A stretch of 64,000 bases of DNA. Source: Isochrysis galbana. Lineage: Eukaryota > Haptophyta > Isochrysidales > Isochrysidaceae. Location: the NCBI GenBank assembly GCA_018136815.1, contig CM030936.1, positions 4,805,707 to 4,869,706 of the forward strand, given 5' to 3'. A model generated the notes under the pieces. It saw nothing but the letters and a program-made list of their open reading frames with translations. It did not search any database and was not told the DNA's origin. The first letter of the stretch is position 1. Every line of letters starts with the position of its first letter. Made by a program: the position numbers and the translations under genes. Below are positions 1-9,480 of this stretch, in pieces.

Positions 1-168
1 GAGCACAAACGTGTTGCGCTTGGGGGGCGGCGCGCCGTCCGGGCCGCCGCCGCCCGTCTCGTGCGTCTCGTAGCGCACGCCCGGCAGGCCCAGGTGCGCC
101 GGGTCGACCACGCGCGTGCTGAAGCACAGGTTGTGCGCCATCATGATCGACGGGTAGAGCGAGGCGAT
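1..168 (-). pseudogene. B-family DNA polymerase fragment (motif A region, delta-like)
   Basis: The minus-strand translation of the first ~165 bases contains SLYPSIMMAHNLC, the motif A (region II) signature of family B DNA polymerases and closest to the delta catalytic subunit as I remember it. It is followed by a less conserved stretch and KRNTFVL, as expected before the finger helices. Motif A carries one of the catalytic metal-binding aspartates, but the conserved Asp just before SLYPS is missing because homology stops abruptly there (about 165-170), where AT-rich LINE sequence begins. The window edge cuts the other side. Third codon positions are almost entirely G or C, more extreme than in neighbouring genes. 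It could be an intact gene continuing left with an intron boundary at ~168, a gene broken by the LINE, or a viral-type polB. No upstream polymerase exons were recognised to the right of the LINE. Confidence 0.6.
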
Positions 169-169
169 A

Positions 170-1033
170 GAAATTATATACCTAAAAAGTCGGGAGGGGC
201 GCGACAAAAAAGGGAACCTCGAGTTGCACCCTCTCGTACGACGGCCCGGCGGAAACGGCGTACCCGATACCCCAAGAATACATGCTAAAAGGCACGCGTA
301 CAACGCTAGAGGATGTAAGTGTCAGAGACTTGACTAAAGCGTTCCTCGCTTTGAGGAAAACCAAAGCACAAAAATCCACACTAAGATGGGGAAAAAGGTT
401 ACCGGTCCTCTCGGGAAAGTGGGAACAAGTATCGCAATTATACAAATATAACTTTTTGACACCTAGAGACTCTTATCTGCATTTCAAAAATGTCCTGCAT
501 AGGAGGATAGCTACGGCGAACCGTTTTGCTGATGATCCAACTTGCCGCTTTTGCGGCATAGCACCCGAGAGTTCCACCCACCTGGCTTCATGTATCGCGA
601 CGGAGCCCATCTTTGAATTCACAGAAGGACTTCTGGGGATTAGCCTTAGGCCGGGATCCGAACTAGCCCAACGTCTTTTTTGCTATCAAGTGGACAGACC
701 GCACCCCTCCTCGGGGTACCTAGGTATCCTAGCGTGGAGGTATATCCTCACCGACTTCTATAACATCCAAAATATGGCAACGCGGACGGCAGGTCTGCTA
801 GGTCGATCTTAAGAGCGATTTTTGCGAGATACCACCTTTTAGCAACGGCAAAAGTCGGGTTCTTTCAGAGGCTGAAAAAACAACGAGAAAATATGGGGCT
901 ACACGCCCCGAGTAACAAACATATTAAGAAAATGTTAAGTCCGCTCTACATGGTGGACAAAGAGTTCAACCTAGAAACATCGGAAGACCTCTTGCAGGCG
1001 GCAAGAGGTCTGGACATCCGTAACATCACCTAA
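170..1033 (+). pseudogene. 5'-truncated, frameshifted non-LTR retrotransposon (LINE) 3' end
   Basis: The frame from 282 encodes the end of a reverse-transcriptase polyprotein. It has a zinc-binding block C-x2-C-x7-H-x3-C (CRFCGIAPESSTHLASC), as found after the RT domain of LINE ORF2 proteins. The reading frame stops at 810-812, but the next frame continues directly from about 805 with a coherent basic C-terminal tail ending in a stop at 1031-1033. One frameshift therefore separates the two halves. The RT catalytic domain is absent, so this is a 5'-truncated copy, the usual product of target-primed reverse transcription. Base composition is visibly more AT-rich than in flanking genes. The 5' junction lies at about 165-180 against the DNA polymerase fragment. 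Confidence 0.65.
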
Positions 1034-1581
1034 GGCACCTAACACCTCGTTTTAGAAGAAACCACAGAGGATATAAATGAGGATCCCACTATATACAAGG
1101 GAAGACAACCCGAATCAACACTAGCATAAAGGACGAACCACAGTCTCCCGCCCCCTTCTCTCCAACTCCCGGCCAAAGCAGTGCGCGCGGCCTCCCCGGA
1201 ACCAGCTTCTCCGATAAAGAGGGAACTGGGAAAGGGGGAGGGGGTTGTTAGGGGTTAAGGTTGGGTAGTAGGGAGGTGCACTAGCAAGCTGCCTTACGCC
1301 GCATACGTAGCGGGAATTGTTAAGAAGGTTTTTTTATTTATCCCTTTGACATAGTGTAGTGAGGATGACGCGTGCACGCAAATGGCGCTTTCGGTCAACC
1401 ACTACTTACAACTACTCGCGCCTTCAACTCACCTTGCACCTTGAATGCATTTGTGGTAGCGCAAACATGGTGCGAACGAATATAAGATGGCGAAGAATAG
1501 CGCCCAACCCTAAGCGCATGTGTCAATGCCAATGACCATGAAAATGAGGAGTGAGCTGGCAATAGAGCGTAACATTGTGGG
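1034..1581. repeat. Intergenic; dispersed GC-rich repeat family R1, copy 1 (about 1160-1330)
   Basis: This stretch has no gene. A segment beginning near GCAGTGCGCGCGGCCTCC and running through a GGGTAGTAGGGAG motif to about 1330 reappears in diverged form at about 5345-5520 (same order: ..GCGCGC..CCTCCCCG..GAGGGAACTGG..GGGTAGTAGGGAG..TAGCGG). It may be the 3' untranslated end of a transposable element or a non-autonomous element. No terminal repeats were identified. Confidence 0.5.
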
Positions 1582-4530
1582 TTATGCCCGGACCACAAAA
1601 TCAAGCCTGCCCAACACGGAGATACCAGGCCCGTTCTCACCGCCGTGCTGTGCGGTGGCCGTCGAGACGGCGCAATCATCGCCTTCAAAAGAAGGTACCA
1701 GTCCGACCCCACAATTGTCGCAATTATCCCGAGGTGTCACCTCAATCGCGCGAGACTTGGTGACACGGCTCGTCGTCCTTCGCGTCCATGCGCGACGACG
1801 CGTTGGGCCGCAAAAGGCATAGTACTCCTTACGAAAGGTGGTAACCACCTGTGGCGCATCCAGGGCGGCGGCCAGACGATTGGCGACGAGGCTGGCCTTC
1901 TGACACTCATTGGCAACTGCAGGGTTGCCACAGAACGTCACAGCCGTGCTGAAACCGGTGCGCTCCCCGTGGGGAATTGAAGGTTGCAAATGACCGGCGA
2001 GACAAGCTTGGTTACGGGTGTCGAGAATGCGCTGGAGGTTCGGGCGGCGAAAGAATAGGCGGCCCTCGGCGATCGTGCCGCGAGCGGCCTGCTTGAGCGC
2101 TGCGACTCTCGACTGGTCCTTGTCCGTGACGTAGATTGAGAACGAGATCCGATGACAGCCGACGAATTCCGGCAGCGAGATATCTGTGGCGTCCGCTTGC
2201 TCAAGGCAGACCCGACTTGAGGGCATTGGCGCCGCCGGGTGCAGGTCGGCCGAGACTGCTGTGGCGCCATCGCAGACTAGAAGCTGAGTGGTGCGGCCGC
2301 ATGAATTCCGCCGCCCTCCACTACTTGAATGCTCAACCGGTCGGCCCAAAGTCTGGCAAAGGTGTGGCAGGTACGAGGCGCAAAGGTCCGCAGAGGGCGA
2401 GATCCACACAAGGTCAAGAGTGCTCGAGCCTCCACTAGCGAACGAGCCGCTCTCGCCGCGCAGGTGAGAATCGCCGTAATCAATATCTGTTGCGGCGGCT
2501 GCTCTACGGCGTGTTGCACGAGCAGCACGAAGCTCGGGGCTCGACTGGATCAGCCGGGTCGCAAAGTAGGCTCCCATTGCGATCCTGAGCATGTGCTGCG
2601 CGTGCGTAGGCCTAACAAAGTGTTGAGCGCCATCCAAGCCCCAGCCGATCAGCAGCCCAAACGAAACGAGAATCAGAACCGTGTCGAGCATGCGCCAGCA
2701 TGTCACACGGCGAGACATCCGCCGTCGACCGGTGGCAGACCAAGTGAGTCTGTAGGTCAAATGGGCGCAGTAGCCCATCATCCACAAGGCTGAGCAAAGC
2801 TGGAGCATTGGCGGCTGCCACGCTTGCTGCGCCTCCCTGGGAAGGCTGCCCCAGGACACCAGCAGTCCGACTGTAGCCACGATGAATAGGATGAGCCAGA
2901 AGCCCAGAACATCGGCTGCCGCATCCCCCCAGTGCGACCGTGCCGCCGCGCGCAGCGCGCGGAAATACGGAGCAGCCGTGCCACGGCTCGTCAGCATGCG
3001 CTCGCGCTGTCGCAGCTGGCGGGTGCACAGCAGGAGCAAGAATGCGGTCGAAAGCCGGCTCATGTCGATGGAGAGCACCAAGCGCTTGCGGCTCCCAAAA
3101 GTGTGACGCCGATGCTGACTCCTTAGCATCGCGCGCTCGGGCCCGACCGAGTCCCTATCATGCGAGCTGTCCGCCTCAAGTGGCGGCGGCGCATCCGCGT
3201 TGCACGAGGCGTGCCGCTGGCTGGACGACACAGTGGGCGGAAAGCCGATCGCGCCTCGGCGCCGTGACGAGGCGACGTGGACGCGCTCGTTGGCAGTAAC
3301 GGCAGCCACCCGATCTTCGAGCAGACTGAGCATCGGCACGATCCCCGTGCTAGTGCCGATTGCGAGCAATGCGTCGCTCCTCTCCTCGCTCGCAATCGAG
3401 TGGCCGAATGGGCCTCGGAGGCACACACTCGCAGTGCCAAGGCGGAGCTGTCGCACAACCTCGGGCGACGCAAGCCGTTGGGTCCACGACCGACCCGGGC
3501 GCACCTGGATGACGAAGGTGAGATACGGGGCCCGCGTGCCCGAGCCGATCGAGACGGGGTGCCACCACCCGTCTATTGTGGAGACGCGCATCTGCACGTA
3601 CTGGCCAGCGACGAATCGGAAGCCGACCGGCCGGCGCAGCTTGAGCGTGATGGCCGTCCCGTCAGCGGTAGGGGATGCGTCCAGCACGGAGCAGCGCCTC
3701 GTCGTCGCATTGGTCCACAGACGATCTGCCAGGTACAGCGCAAGCGACGTGCCAAACCATGGCAGCCCCTGCGAGCGCGACTGTTCGCCTGAGCGCGCCT
3801 TGTTGTCAAACGTGTGCACGGCGGAGACGATGAAGAGGAGCGTGAAGACTGCCATGTGCGTGCCGAAAAAGAGCTCGTATGGAATGCGCCCACGCAGATA
3901 GGACGTCAGCATCAGGACCGCCGTCATCGCCATCGCCACGGCGCCGGTCACAAAGATCTCGGAGGTTAGCTTCAAGCAGACGTCGGTTGGGTCCGGATCA
4001 TAGCCCACCTGCACATCGTGGCAAACCTTGGCGAAGAGGGCGATGAAGAGGAAGCCGGCGACGAGGGTGGCGATGCAGCACGTATAGCCAGCTTGGACGT
4101 GAAGTTTCATCAGCACCTCGAATGGCCAGCCCGCGGCGAACGTGTGGCGGGCGAGTGCACCGAGAGATCTGCGCGCCATCGTGAGCGGCAGGATCGCGAG
4201 CTGAAGGAGGATGAGGTGCTTGAGTCCGTAGAGCGCGGCGGGAAGATTCAATTTGAGGGTGTGGTTGACTGCCACTCCGGCAAGCTCGCTGCTCAGCCTG
4301 GCCTCGCGTAGAAGGAAGAAATGCTGGAAGACTAGAGCGGAGAGAAGAAGGTGAAGGCACCGTGTGAGGGTTGTGGAGTGATAGCGAAGGCGAAGGCGGT
4401 CGAGGAGGCGGTGGGTAGGGCCAAGGGGAGCAAGCGATGTCGCCGAGAGGGAGACGCAAAGCCGGTGGACGCGCAGGCGGAGAGAGAGCAGGTGGGTGAG
4501 AGAGGTCAGCTCCGCTGCGCGGGAAGCCAT
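1582..4530 (-). CDS. Ferric reductase / NADPH oxidase-like transmembrane flavocytochrome
   Basis: A single open frame of about 982 codons from an ATG at 4530, just after a CT/GA tract. The N-terminal third has several hydrophobic helices typical of ferric-reductase-like heme domains; one carries two His separated by 13 residues (FFGTHMAVF...SAVH). It is followed by an FAD-binding barrel with HPVSI, then LRGPFG and an NAD(P)-binding loop (AIGTSTGIVPMLSLL). The C-terminus has TFCGNP and a KEYYAF-like end. These families move electrons from NADPH through FAD and two hemes across a membrane to Fe(III) or O2. Between the first nucleotide-binding motif and the C-terminal NAD motifs lies a ~350-residue insertion with three or four extra hydrophobic helices. 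The frame stays open ~65 codons past the usual C-terminus, so the true end or a small intron is unsettled. FRE versus NOX cannot be decided from sequence alone. Confidence 0.8.
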   Translation of the reverse strand: MASRAAELTSLTHLLSLRLRVHRLCVSLSATSLAPLGPTHRLLDRLRLRYHSTTLTRCLHLLLSALVFQHFFLLREARLSSELAGVAVNHTLKLNLPAALYGLKHLILLQLAILPLTMARRSLGALARHTFAAGWPFEVLMKLHVQAGYTCCIATLVAGFLFIALFAKVCHDVQVGYDPDPTDVCLKLTSEIFVTGAVAMAMTAVLMLTSYLRGRIPYELFFGTHMAVFTLLFIVSAVHTFDNKARSGEQSRSQGLPWFGTSLALYLADRLWTNATTRRCSVLDASPTADGTAITLKLRRPVGFRFVAGQYVQMRVSTIDGWWHPVSIGSGTRAPYLTFVIQVRPGRSWTQRLASPEVVRQLRLGTASVCLRGPFGHSIASEERSDALLAIGTSTGIVPMLSLLEDRVAAVTANERVHVASSRRRGAIGFPPTVSSSQRHASCNADAPPPLEADSSHDRDSVGPERAMLRSQHRRHTFGSRKRLVLSIDMSRLSTAFLLLLCTRQLRQRERMLTSRGTAAPYFRALRAAARSHWGDAAADVLGFWLILFIVATVGLLVSWGSLPREAQQAWQPPMLQLCSALWMMGYCAHLTYRLTWSATGRRRMSRRVTCWRMLDTVLILVSFGLLIGWGLDGAQHFVRPTHAQHMLRIAMGAYFATRLIQSSPELRAARATRRRAAAATDIDYGDSHLRGESGSFASGGSSTLDLVWISPSADLCASYLPHLCQTLGRPVEHSSSGGRRNSCGRTTQLLVCDGATAVSADLHPAAPMPSSRVCLEQADATDISLPEFVGCHRISFSIYVTDKDQSRVAALKQAARGTIAEGRLFFRRPNLQRILDTRNQACLAGHLQPSIPHGERTGFSTAVTFCGNPAVANECQKASLVANRLAAALDAPQVVTTFRKEYYAFCGPTRRRAWTRRTTSRVTKSRAIEVTPRDNCDNCGVGLVPSFEGDDCAVSTATAQHGGENGPGISVLGRLDFVVRA

Positions 4531-4532
4531 CG

Positions 4533-4567
<35 letters not shown>

Positions 4568-4820
4568 CTTCCCACTCTCTCTCTCCTCTCTCCTCTCTCC
4601 TCTCTCTTGTCTCTCTCCCCCTCCCCTCTTTCCCCTCTCCCTCTCTCTCTCTTCCGCCTACTCTCCCACATCCTCTTTCCACCCATTCTCTTCTCTTCTC
4701 TCTCTCTTCTCTCTTTTGTTGGGATATCTTCTCTCTTCTCTCTCAATCTCTCACATCTCTGCCCTCCTCTCTCCTCCTCCGACCGAGACCCCCCCCCCCC
4801 GCCGCCTTCTCTTCTTCTCT
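4531..4820. repeat. CT-rich (GA on coding strand) simple-sequence tract at ferric reductase 5' end
   Basis: About 290 bases of CT/CCT-rich sequence abut the ATG of the ferric-reductase-like gene, ending in a short C run near 4790. All long open frames through it are low-complexity artefacts. It is probably 5' untranslated or core-promoter sequence, because the same arrangement recurs at other genes in the window. Confidence 0.7.
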
Positions 4821-5506
4821 CTTCCTCTCCCTCCCCCCCATTTATTCGTATATTCAACATCTCTCCATTTCTCCTCCCCACAAAAATCTCTTCTCCTCCT
4901 CTCCTGCAGTTCTGCACATCTCTTCACCTTCCCTCCCTCCATGTCTCACATATTCTTATCTCATATTGAACGAACCGCTGGTTCGCGCGCGCGTGGCTCT
5001 CCCTCCTCCCCACTCACCCCGGGCACCCGCCGCCGCCCGCCCCCTTTTTCTTTCCTCTTCATCTCCAATCCTTTCTGTAATCCCAAGGATTTCTTAATCT
5101 TCTCGAGTACTCTCTCCTCTCTCACTTCAGAAGAAGAGGGCATCATCTCATCGATTGGACGGCCGCGATGGGAGCGGTGGAGAAGAAGGTTAGTATTATA
5201 AATTACGCGCGAGCAGAAAGATATTGTTATAAAGTACAGGAGCAACAGCCACGCTCGCATCCGGAGAAAAAAAAGAAGAGGAAGAGGGGCCCGTAGCTAG
5301 CAGTATAGTAGCCTGAACCTTCAAGAATGTTTTTTTTCAGCCCCTGGTCGCAGCAGCGCGCGCACGACCTCCCCGAACCCAGACACTCCGCACTCCGCTT
5401 TGAGGGAACTGGGGAGGGGGACAAAAGGGGCTGACGGTAGATATAAGGACGGGTAGTAGGGAGTAGGGAGTATCATCGCGCCGTACAGGTACAGGTAGCG
5501 GAAATC
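4821..5506. other. Intergenic with repeat R1 copy 2 (about 5345-5500)
   Basis: No credible coding region. The first part is still pyrimidine-rich. From about 5345 to 5500 there is a diverged copy of the repeat also seen at 1160-1330, ending directly at the left arm of the large inverted repeat. Confidence 0.45.
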
Positions 5507-7103
5507 TTAAGGTGGTTCTTAAGGTTTTCTAAGTCTGGCGCGAGACGGCGGGTGGCGGGCGCGCTGGCTGCCCACCTGCCCGCCTCTACAGGCCCTCGCT
5601 CCATGTATGCGGCATGGGAGTTCGGTGATCCGTAGGGGATGGAGGCCCAGGGAGTGGATGGATGTGATGGCGCGGGCCTGCAGCGGCTACCCGGGGCTTC
5701 TCCGCCCGCGCTGCATGTGTCCTGCGTGCAGCGCGGCAAGAAGGCGACCAGCACGGCGCGGCTGTGCTCTGTGCACAGCCTGGAGGGCGATGGGGCGGCA
5801 CAGGCGGCGGTAGATAAAGGGATGCTGGTGATGAAGATGCGCAGTGCTGGCTGGCTGCGCGGGAGGCTGCTGGAGGCAGACGGGCAGACGTGGGAGGCCT
5901 CCTGGGAGTGACTGCCCCTCATACGGCAGAAGCGTTTGTGGGCAAGAAGGGCGGCAGGGAGAAGCGGTGATGCATACGCATGGGATGCGTGAGGGTGCTG
6001 GTCCGGACGTTAAAGGCCACCGAAGCAAGCTTCCCCCGTTTGTGGAGTCCCAGATTCAGGACATGTATGGGGTGTGTGAGGTGGGCTTTCTCAAGGAGTT
6101 TGTTCGCAAGCGATCTGAAGCGCAGGGCTGTCGAGCAAGTGTAACTAGTTTAATTCCGTGTCCTGTGAGTGACCATGTGCGGAATGGGCGTTGTAACATC
6201 TTGTCATGCGACTCTGAGACCACTTCCAATGTTTCAGAATTTTCATTTACCGCTACCTGCGTCCCCGGATGCCCACATCAGTAAAAATGTAAAAATGATT
6301 GGAGTACTCATATTCTTTTTTTGGAAACTGTTGGGAGGGTGGAAAAGTAGACAATATGTACGATTCTGAAACATTGGAAGTGGTCTCAGAGTCTCATGAC
6401 AAGATGCTACAACGCCCATTCCGCACACGGTCACTCACAGGACACGGAATTAAACTAGTTACACTTGCTCGACAGCCCTGCGCTTCAGATCGCTTGCGAA
6501 CAAACTCCTTGAGAAAGCCCACCTCACACACCCCATACATGTCCTGAATCTGGGACTCCACAAACGGGGGAAGCTTGCTTCGGTGGCCTTTAACGTCCGG
6601 ACCAGCACCCTCACGCATCCCATGCGTATGCATCACCGCTTCTCCCTGCCGCCCTTCTTGCCCACAAACGCTTCTGCCGTATTATGAGGGGCAGTCACTC
6701 CCAGGAGGCCTCCCACGTCTGCCCGTCTGCCTCCAGCAGCCTCCCGCGCAGCCAGCCAGCACTGCGCATCTTCATCACCAGCATCCCTTTATCTACCGCC
6801 GCCTGTGCCGCCCCATCGCCCTTCAGGCTGCGCACAGAGCACAGCCGCGCCGTGCTGGTCGCCTTCTTGCCGCGCTGCACGCAGGACACATGCAGCGCGG
6901 GCGGGGAAGCCCCGGGTAGCCGCTGCAGCCGCGCCGTCACATCCATCCACTCCCTGGGCCTCCATCCCCTACGGATCACCGAACTCCCATGCCCCATACA
7001 TGGAGCGAGGGCCTGTAGAGGCGGGCAGGTGGGCAGCCAGCGCGCCCGCCACCCGCCGTCTCGCGCCAGACTTAGAAATAGAAAACCTTAAGAACCACCT
7101 TAA
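5507..7103. repeat. Large inverted repeat (arms 5507-6241 and 6362-7103, ~120 bp spacer)
   Basis: The left arm, read in reverse complement, matches the right arm almost base for base: TTAAGGTGGTTCTTAAGG at the outer ends and ATTCTGAAACATTGGAAG at the inner ends. The arms are ~735-742 bp and appear about 97% identical, with a 6-base duplication near 7070 and scattered substitutions. The central 6242-6361 is unique and AT-richer. Each arm carries the same open frames (for example a 90-100 codon frame, plus-strand 5639-5911 and minus-strand 6695-6997), whose product I do not recognise. It could be a fold-back transposon, two head-to-head copies of one element, or a palindromic duplication. No target-site duplication was found by eye. 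Confidence 0.85.
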
Positions 7104-7623
7104 ATTTTGAAAAGATTTTTCTAATGCCGCCGCGCGTACGCGCGTACACGCACAGCTCGTACAGCGGCGACATATCTGCATATTTCCGACGTATTTGGGC
7201 TAGCGCCTCACATATAAACGGCATATTTTTGAAACATATTTGGGCACTTTTGTATACATATTCCTGCCTCCTCTGCCTACCCCCGCCCTACATTCCCTAT
7301 TCTCGCCCTCCATGAGTCCATGAGCAAGGGCGAGGGGGGGCGAGGAAGTAGTGGTAGCAGTGGCGGGGCGGGGGGGGGGGGGGGGCGAGGCACCTCGCCG
7401 CATGGCGACCAATCATACGATTAGTGAGGACTGTGGAATGGCCAGTTGCCAATTTTTGACCCGCCCAACATCACGCATAACCTCCCAGCCTCAGCGCCAT
7501 TCTTCCAATTGCCTTGACGGTGAATAGCAACCCGCCACCGTGGTGCCGCTGCATCACAAACTAGCACACATCTGGTCCTGCTTCGCCACTCGGGCGCTCG
7601 CTTGAGCACACGCGCACATAGGC
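7104..7623. other. Intergenic, low-complexity G-rich
   Basis: No supported gene. It contains alternating purine-pyrimidine sequence near 7125-7150, AT-rich short motifs (7200-7260) and a long G run at 7370-7386. The minus-strand frame starting at 7412 (MVAM...) resembles only in its first residues the one starting at 36592, so a shared transposon 5' end is possible but weak. Confidence 0.3.
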
Positions 7624-9160
7624 TCACATGATACCGTTGGGTGATGTCCGCCAAAGGAACCTGTGGTCTCGAAGCAAGGTGGCCAGCTGCTGATTGTACG
7701 GCTCGTAGAAGGCGTCGAGCAAGACGCGCGTTCGCGCAGCCATGGGCGTCTTACCGCCGGCCGCCTCAATCTCCTTAGCGTGGAGTGCCGCATACGTCGA
7801 GTGCGAGCTGCCAGCGCCGCCCGTGACTGTGCTTCGGATCGTAGAGTCGCCATGGTGCGGAGGGCCCGCACCCTCGCGAACGCTGATCTCGCCTCCCTTG
7901 GAAGAACTAGCACTCTCGCCGACGACCCCAGGCAACCCAATGAAGCGCGCAACAGCGATGACCGTCTTGTTGTGATCATCCAGGAAGTCCTCAGCGCGGA
8001 CAACACGCACCGAGGCGGGCGGAAAGGCGGCCAGCCACTCGGCCATGAAGGGTGCGTAGATGCCGCGAATGACCTGCGGACCAGACATAGGGGGCACGGA
8101 GAGAGGGAGGGACTCGGGAAAAGGCGCGCGCCGGCGGAGAGACCGACCGGTGAAGGGAGCGGCCCGCTCCGGAACTCTTGAACTCAACGCTGTCGCACCT
8201 GGTCGCAGTGGAAAAAGACGCCCGCGTTGTCTGGATCGAGCATCTCAAAGAGGAATGCGCAACGGCGTGGGCCATACTTGCCGACGCATCGAGTGAAGGC
8301 TTGTGTCTGCTCCTCGGCGAATCGGTGGAGCCCCTCGGCGTTGCTGCCGTACCTGCGATGTAGCCAGGCGAGAGATGATCCAGCGCCCCTCAAGTCACGC
8401 GGTCCAGGGGGGTGGTTGAGCCAGTGCGTCCGCCAAATGGGAGCGCGCTTGCCCCGAGCCTTCGGTGTACCAGCTGAGGGGGGGGGATGGGGGGGGCAAG
8501 GGGGAGCGGTGCACACCGGCTCTGGTAGTGTTTGTGAATCCAAAAGGAGATCTCGTAGCGCTCGCTCGGATTGCGAAGCACGACAACAATGCGGGCGCGC
8601 GTCACCCCCTCGGCGCCGAAGAGCGCAGCGAGCGCAAAGGGCGGCGTCGCCTCTTGGCCGACGCCGCCCGTGCCCACGGCCGCGTCATGTGCGGATAGCG
8701 CGAGCGGACGGCACACTTTCCACATCGCACCCTCTCGATCATAGTATCCGGGCTGGCCCTTTGCTGCGTGCGCGAGCTGCTCCACTTTGCATGGGCCGTA
8801 TGCGGCCGCCCACGCAGAATGGTACCGACCCGCAAAGGCGGGGTAGAACTGGAACGAGTGGACACAAAGCGCGGCCAGCGTCGCATTGGGCCTGGGGGGT
8901 CGAAATCGCACCCACGCGGCCGCTGCCTCAGTGCTCTTCCAGTCGTAGAAGCATGCGTTGCGCAGGTCTATTTGGCCGAGAGAGTGGAGCCGCTCTGCGA
9001 GAGATTCGAGGCCGCAGTGCCAGCCACCGAGGAGAAACGCCCACGGCAGCGAGACGGTGTGCCCATCGGTGGCCCAGAAGGGCGAGGGTGACCAGACGGG
9101 CGAGAGTGGCAGCTGAGGCTCGAGAGAAGCCACGCGAGCACATACGCCGGCACACGGCAT
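7624..9160 (-). CDS. Sulfotransferase (carbohydrate type), four exons
   Basis: Exons on the minus strand are 9160-8517, 8473-8399, 8352-8199 and 8073-7624, each joined at GT-AG with consistent phase, giving 440 residues. The N-terminal LLGGWHCGLESLAERL occupies the place of the PAPS 5'-phosphosulfate loop. ARIVVVLRNPSERYEISFW is the 3'-phosphate-binding strand and helix with the conserved Arg and Ser. The last exon has IRGIYAPFMAEWLAAFP and VRVVRAEDFLDD, then a C-terminal block LLDAFYEPYNQQLATLL, as in Golgi carbohydrate sulfotransferases. Such enzymes transfer sulfate from PAPS to glycans. The Lys normally in the 5' loop (KCGTTSL-like) is His here, which may affect activity or reflect lineage variation. 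The start at 9160 is the first ATG after a GA tract; an upstream in-frame hydrophobic run is encoded by simple repeat and is doubtful. The substrate is unknown. Confidence 0.8.
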
Positions 9161-9480
9161 TCGGGGAGGGGAAGGGGGGGAGAGAGGGAGGGAGGCTGGG
9201 AGGAGAGGAGAGAGAGGGGGCGAGCGGGGGGGGGGAGAGGGGGCGGACCGCGAGAGAAGAAGAGGGAAAAGGAAGGGAGAGAGAGAGAAGAAGAGAGCGA
9301 GAGGAAGAGAGAAAAGGTGAATGAATCTGGGTTGGCTTGGGCGGGAAGACAACCAATGTAACACGCGGAGAGAGAGAGAGAGAACACAGAAGATGATGAT
9401 GGTGAAAGGAGAGAGAGGCGCCGTCCGTCGTCGTCTAAATTCGGAGAGAGAGAGTATGTGAAAAAAATACCGTATGTGGC
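9161..9480. repeat. GA-rich tract upstream of the sulfotransferase gene
   Basis: GAGAG/GGGAG-rich sequence from about 9165 to 9420 directly upstream of the proposed ATG (CT-rich on the coding strand). It gives rise to Ser/Leu/Pro-rich false open frames on the minus strand. Confidence 0.65.

Noticed and set aside
4531-4917. N-terminal extension of the ferric-reductase-like frame upstream of 4530
   Set aside because: Arg/Glu/Gly-rich low-complexity encoded by the CT tract. A normal start (MASRAAEL) follows immediately after the tract.
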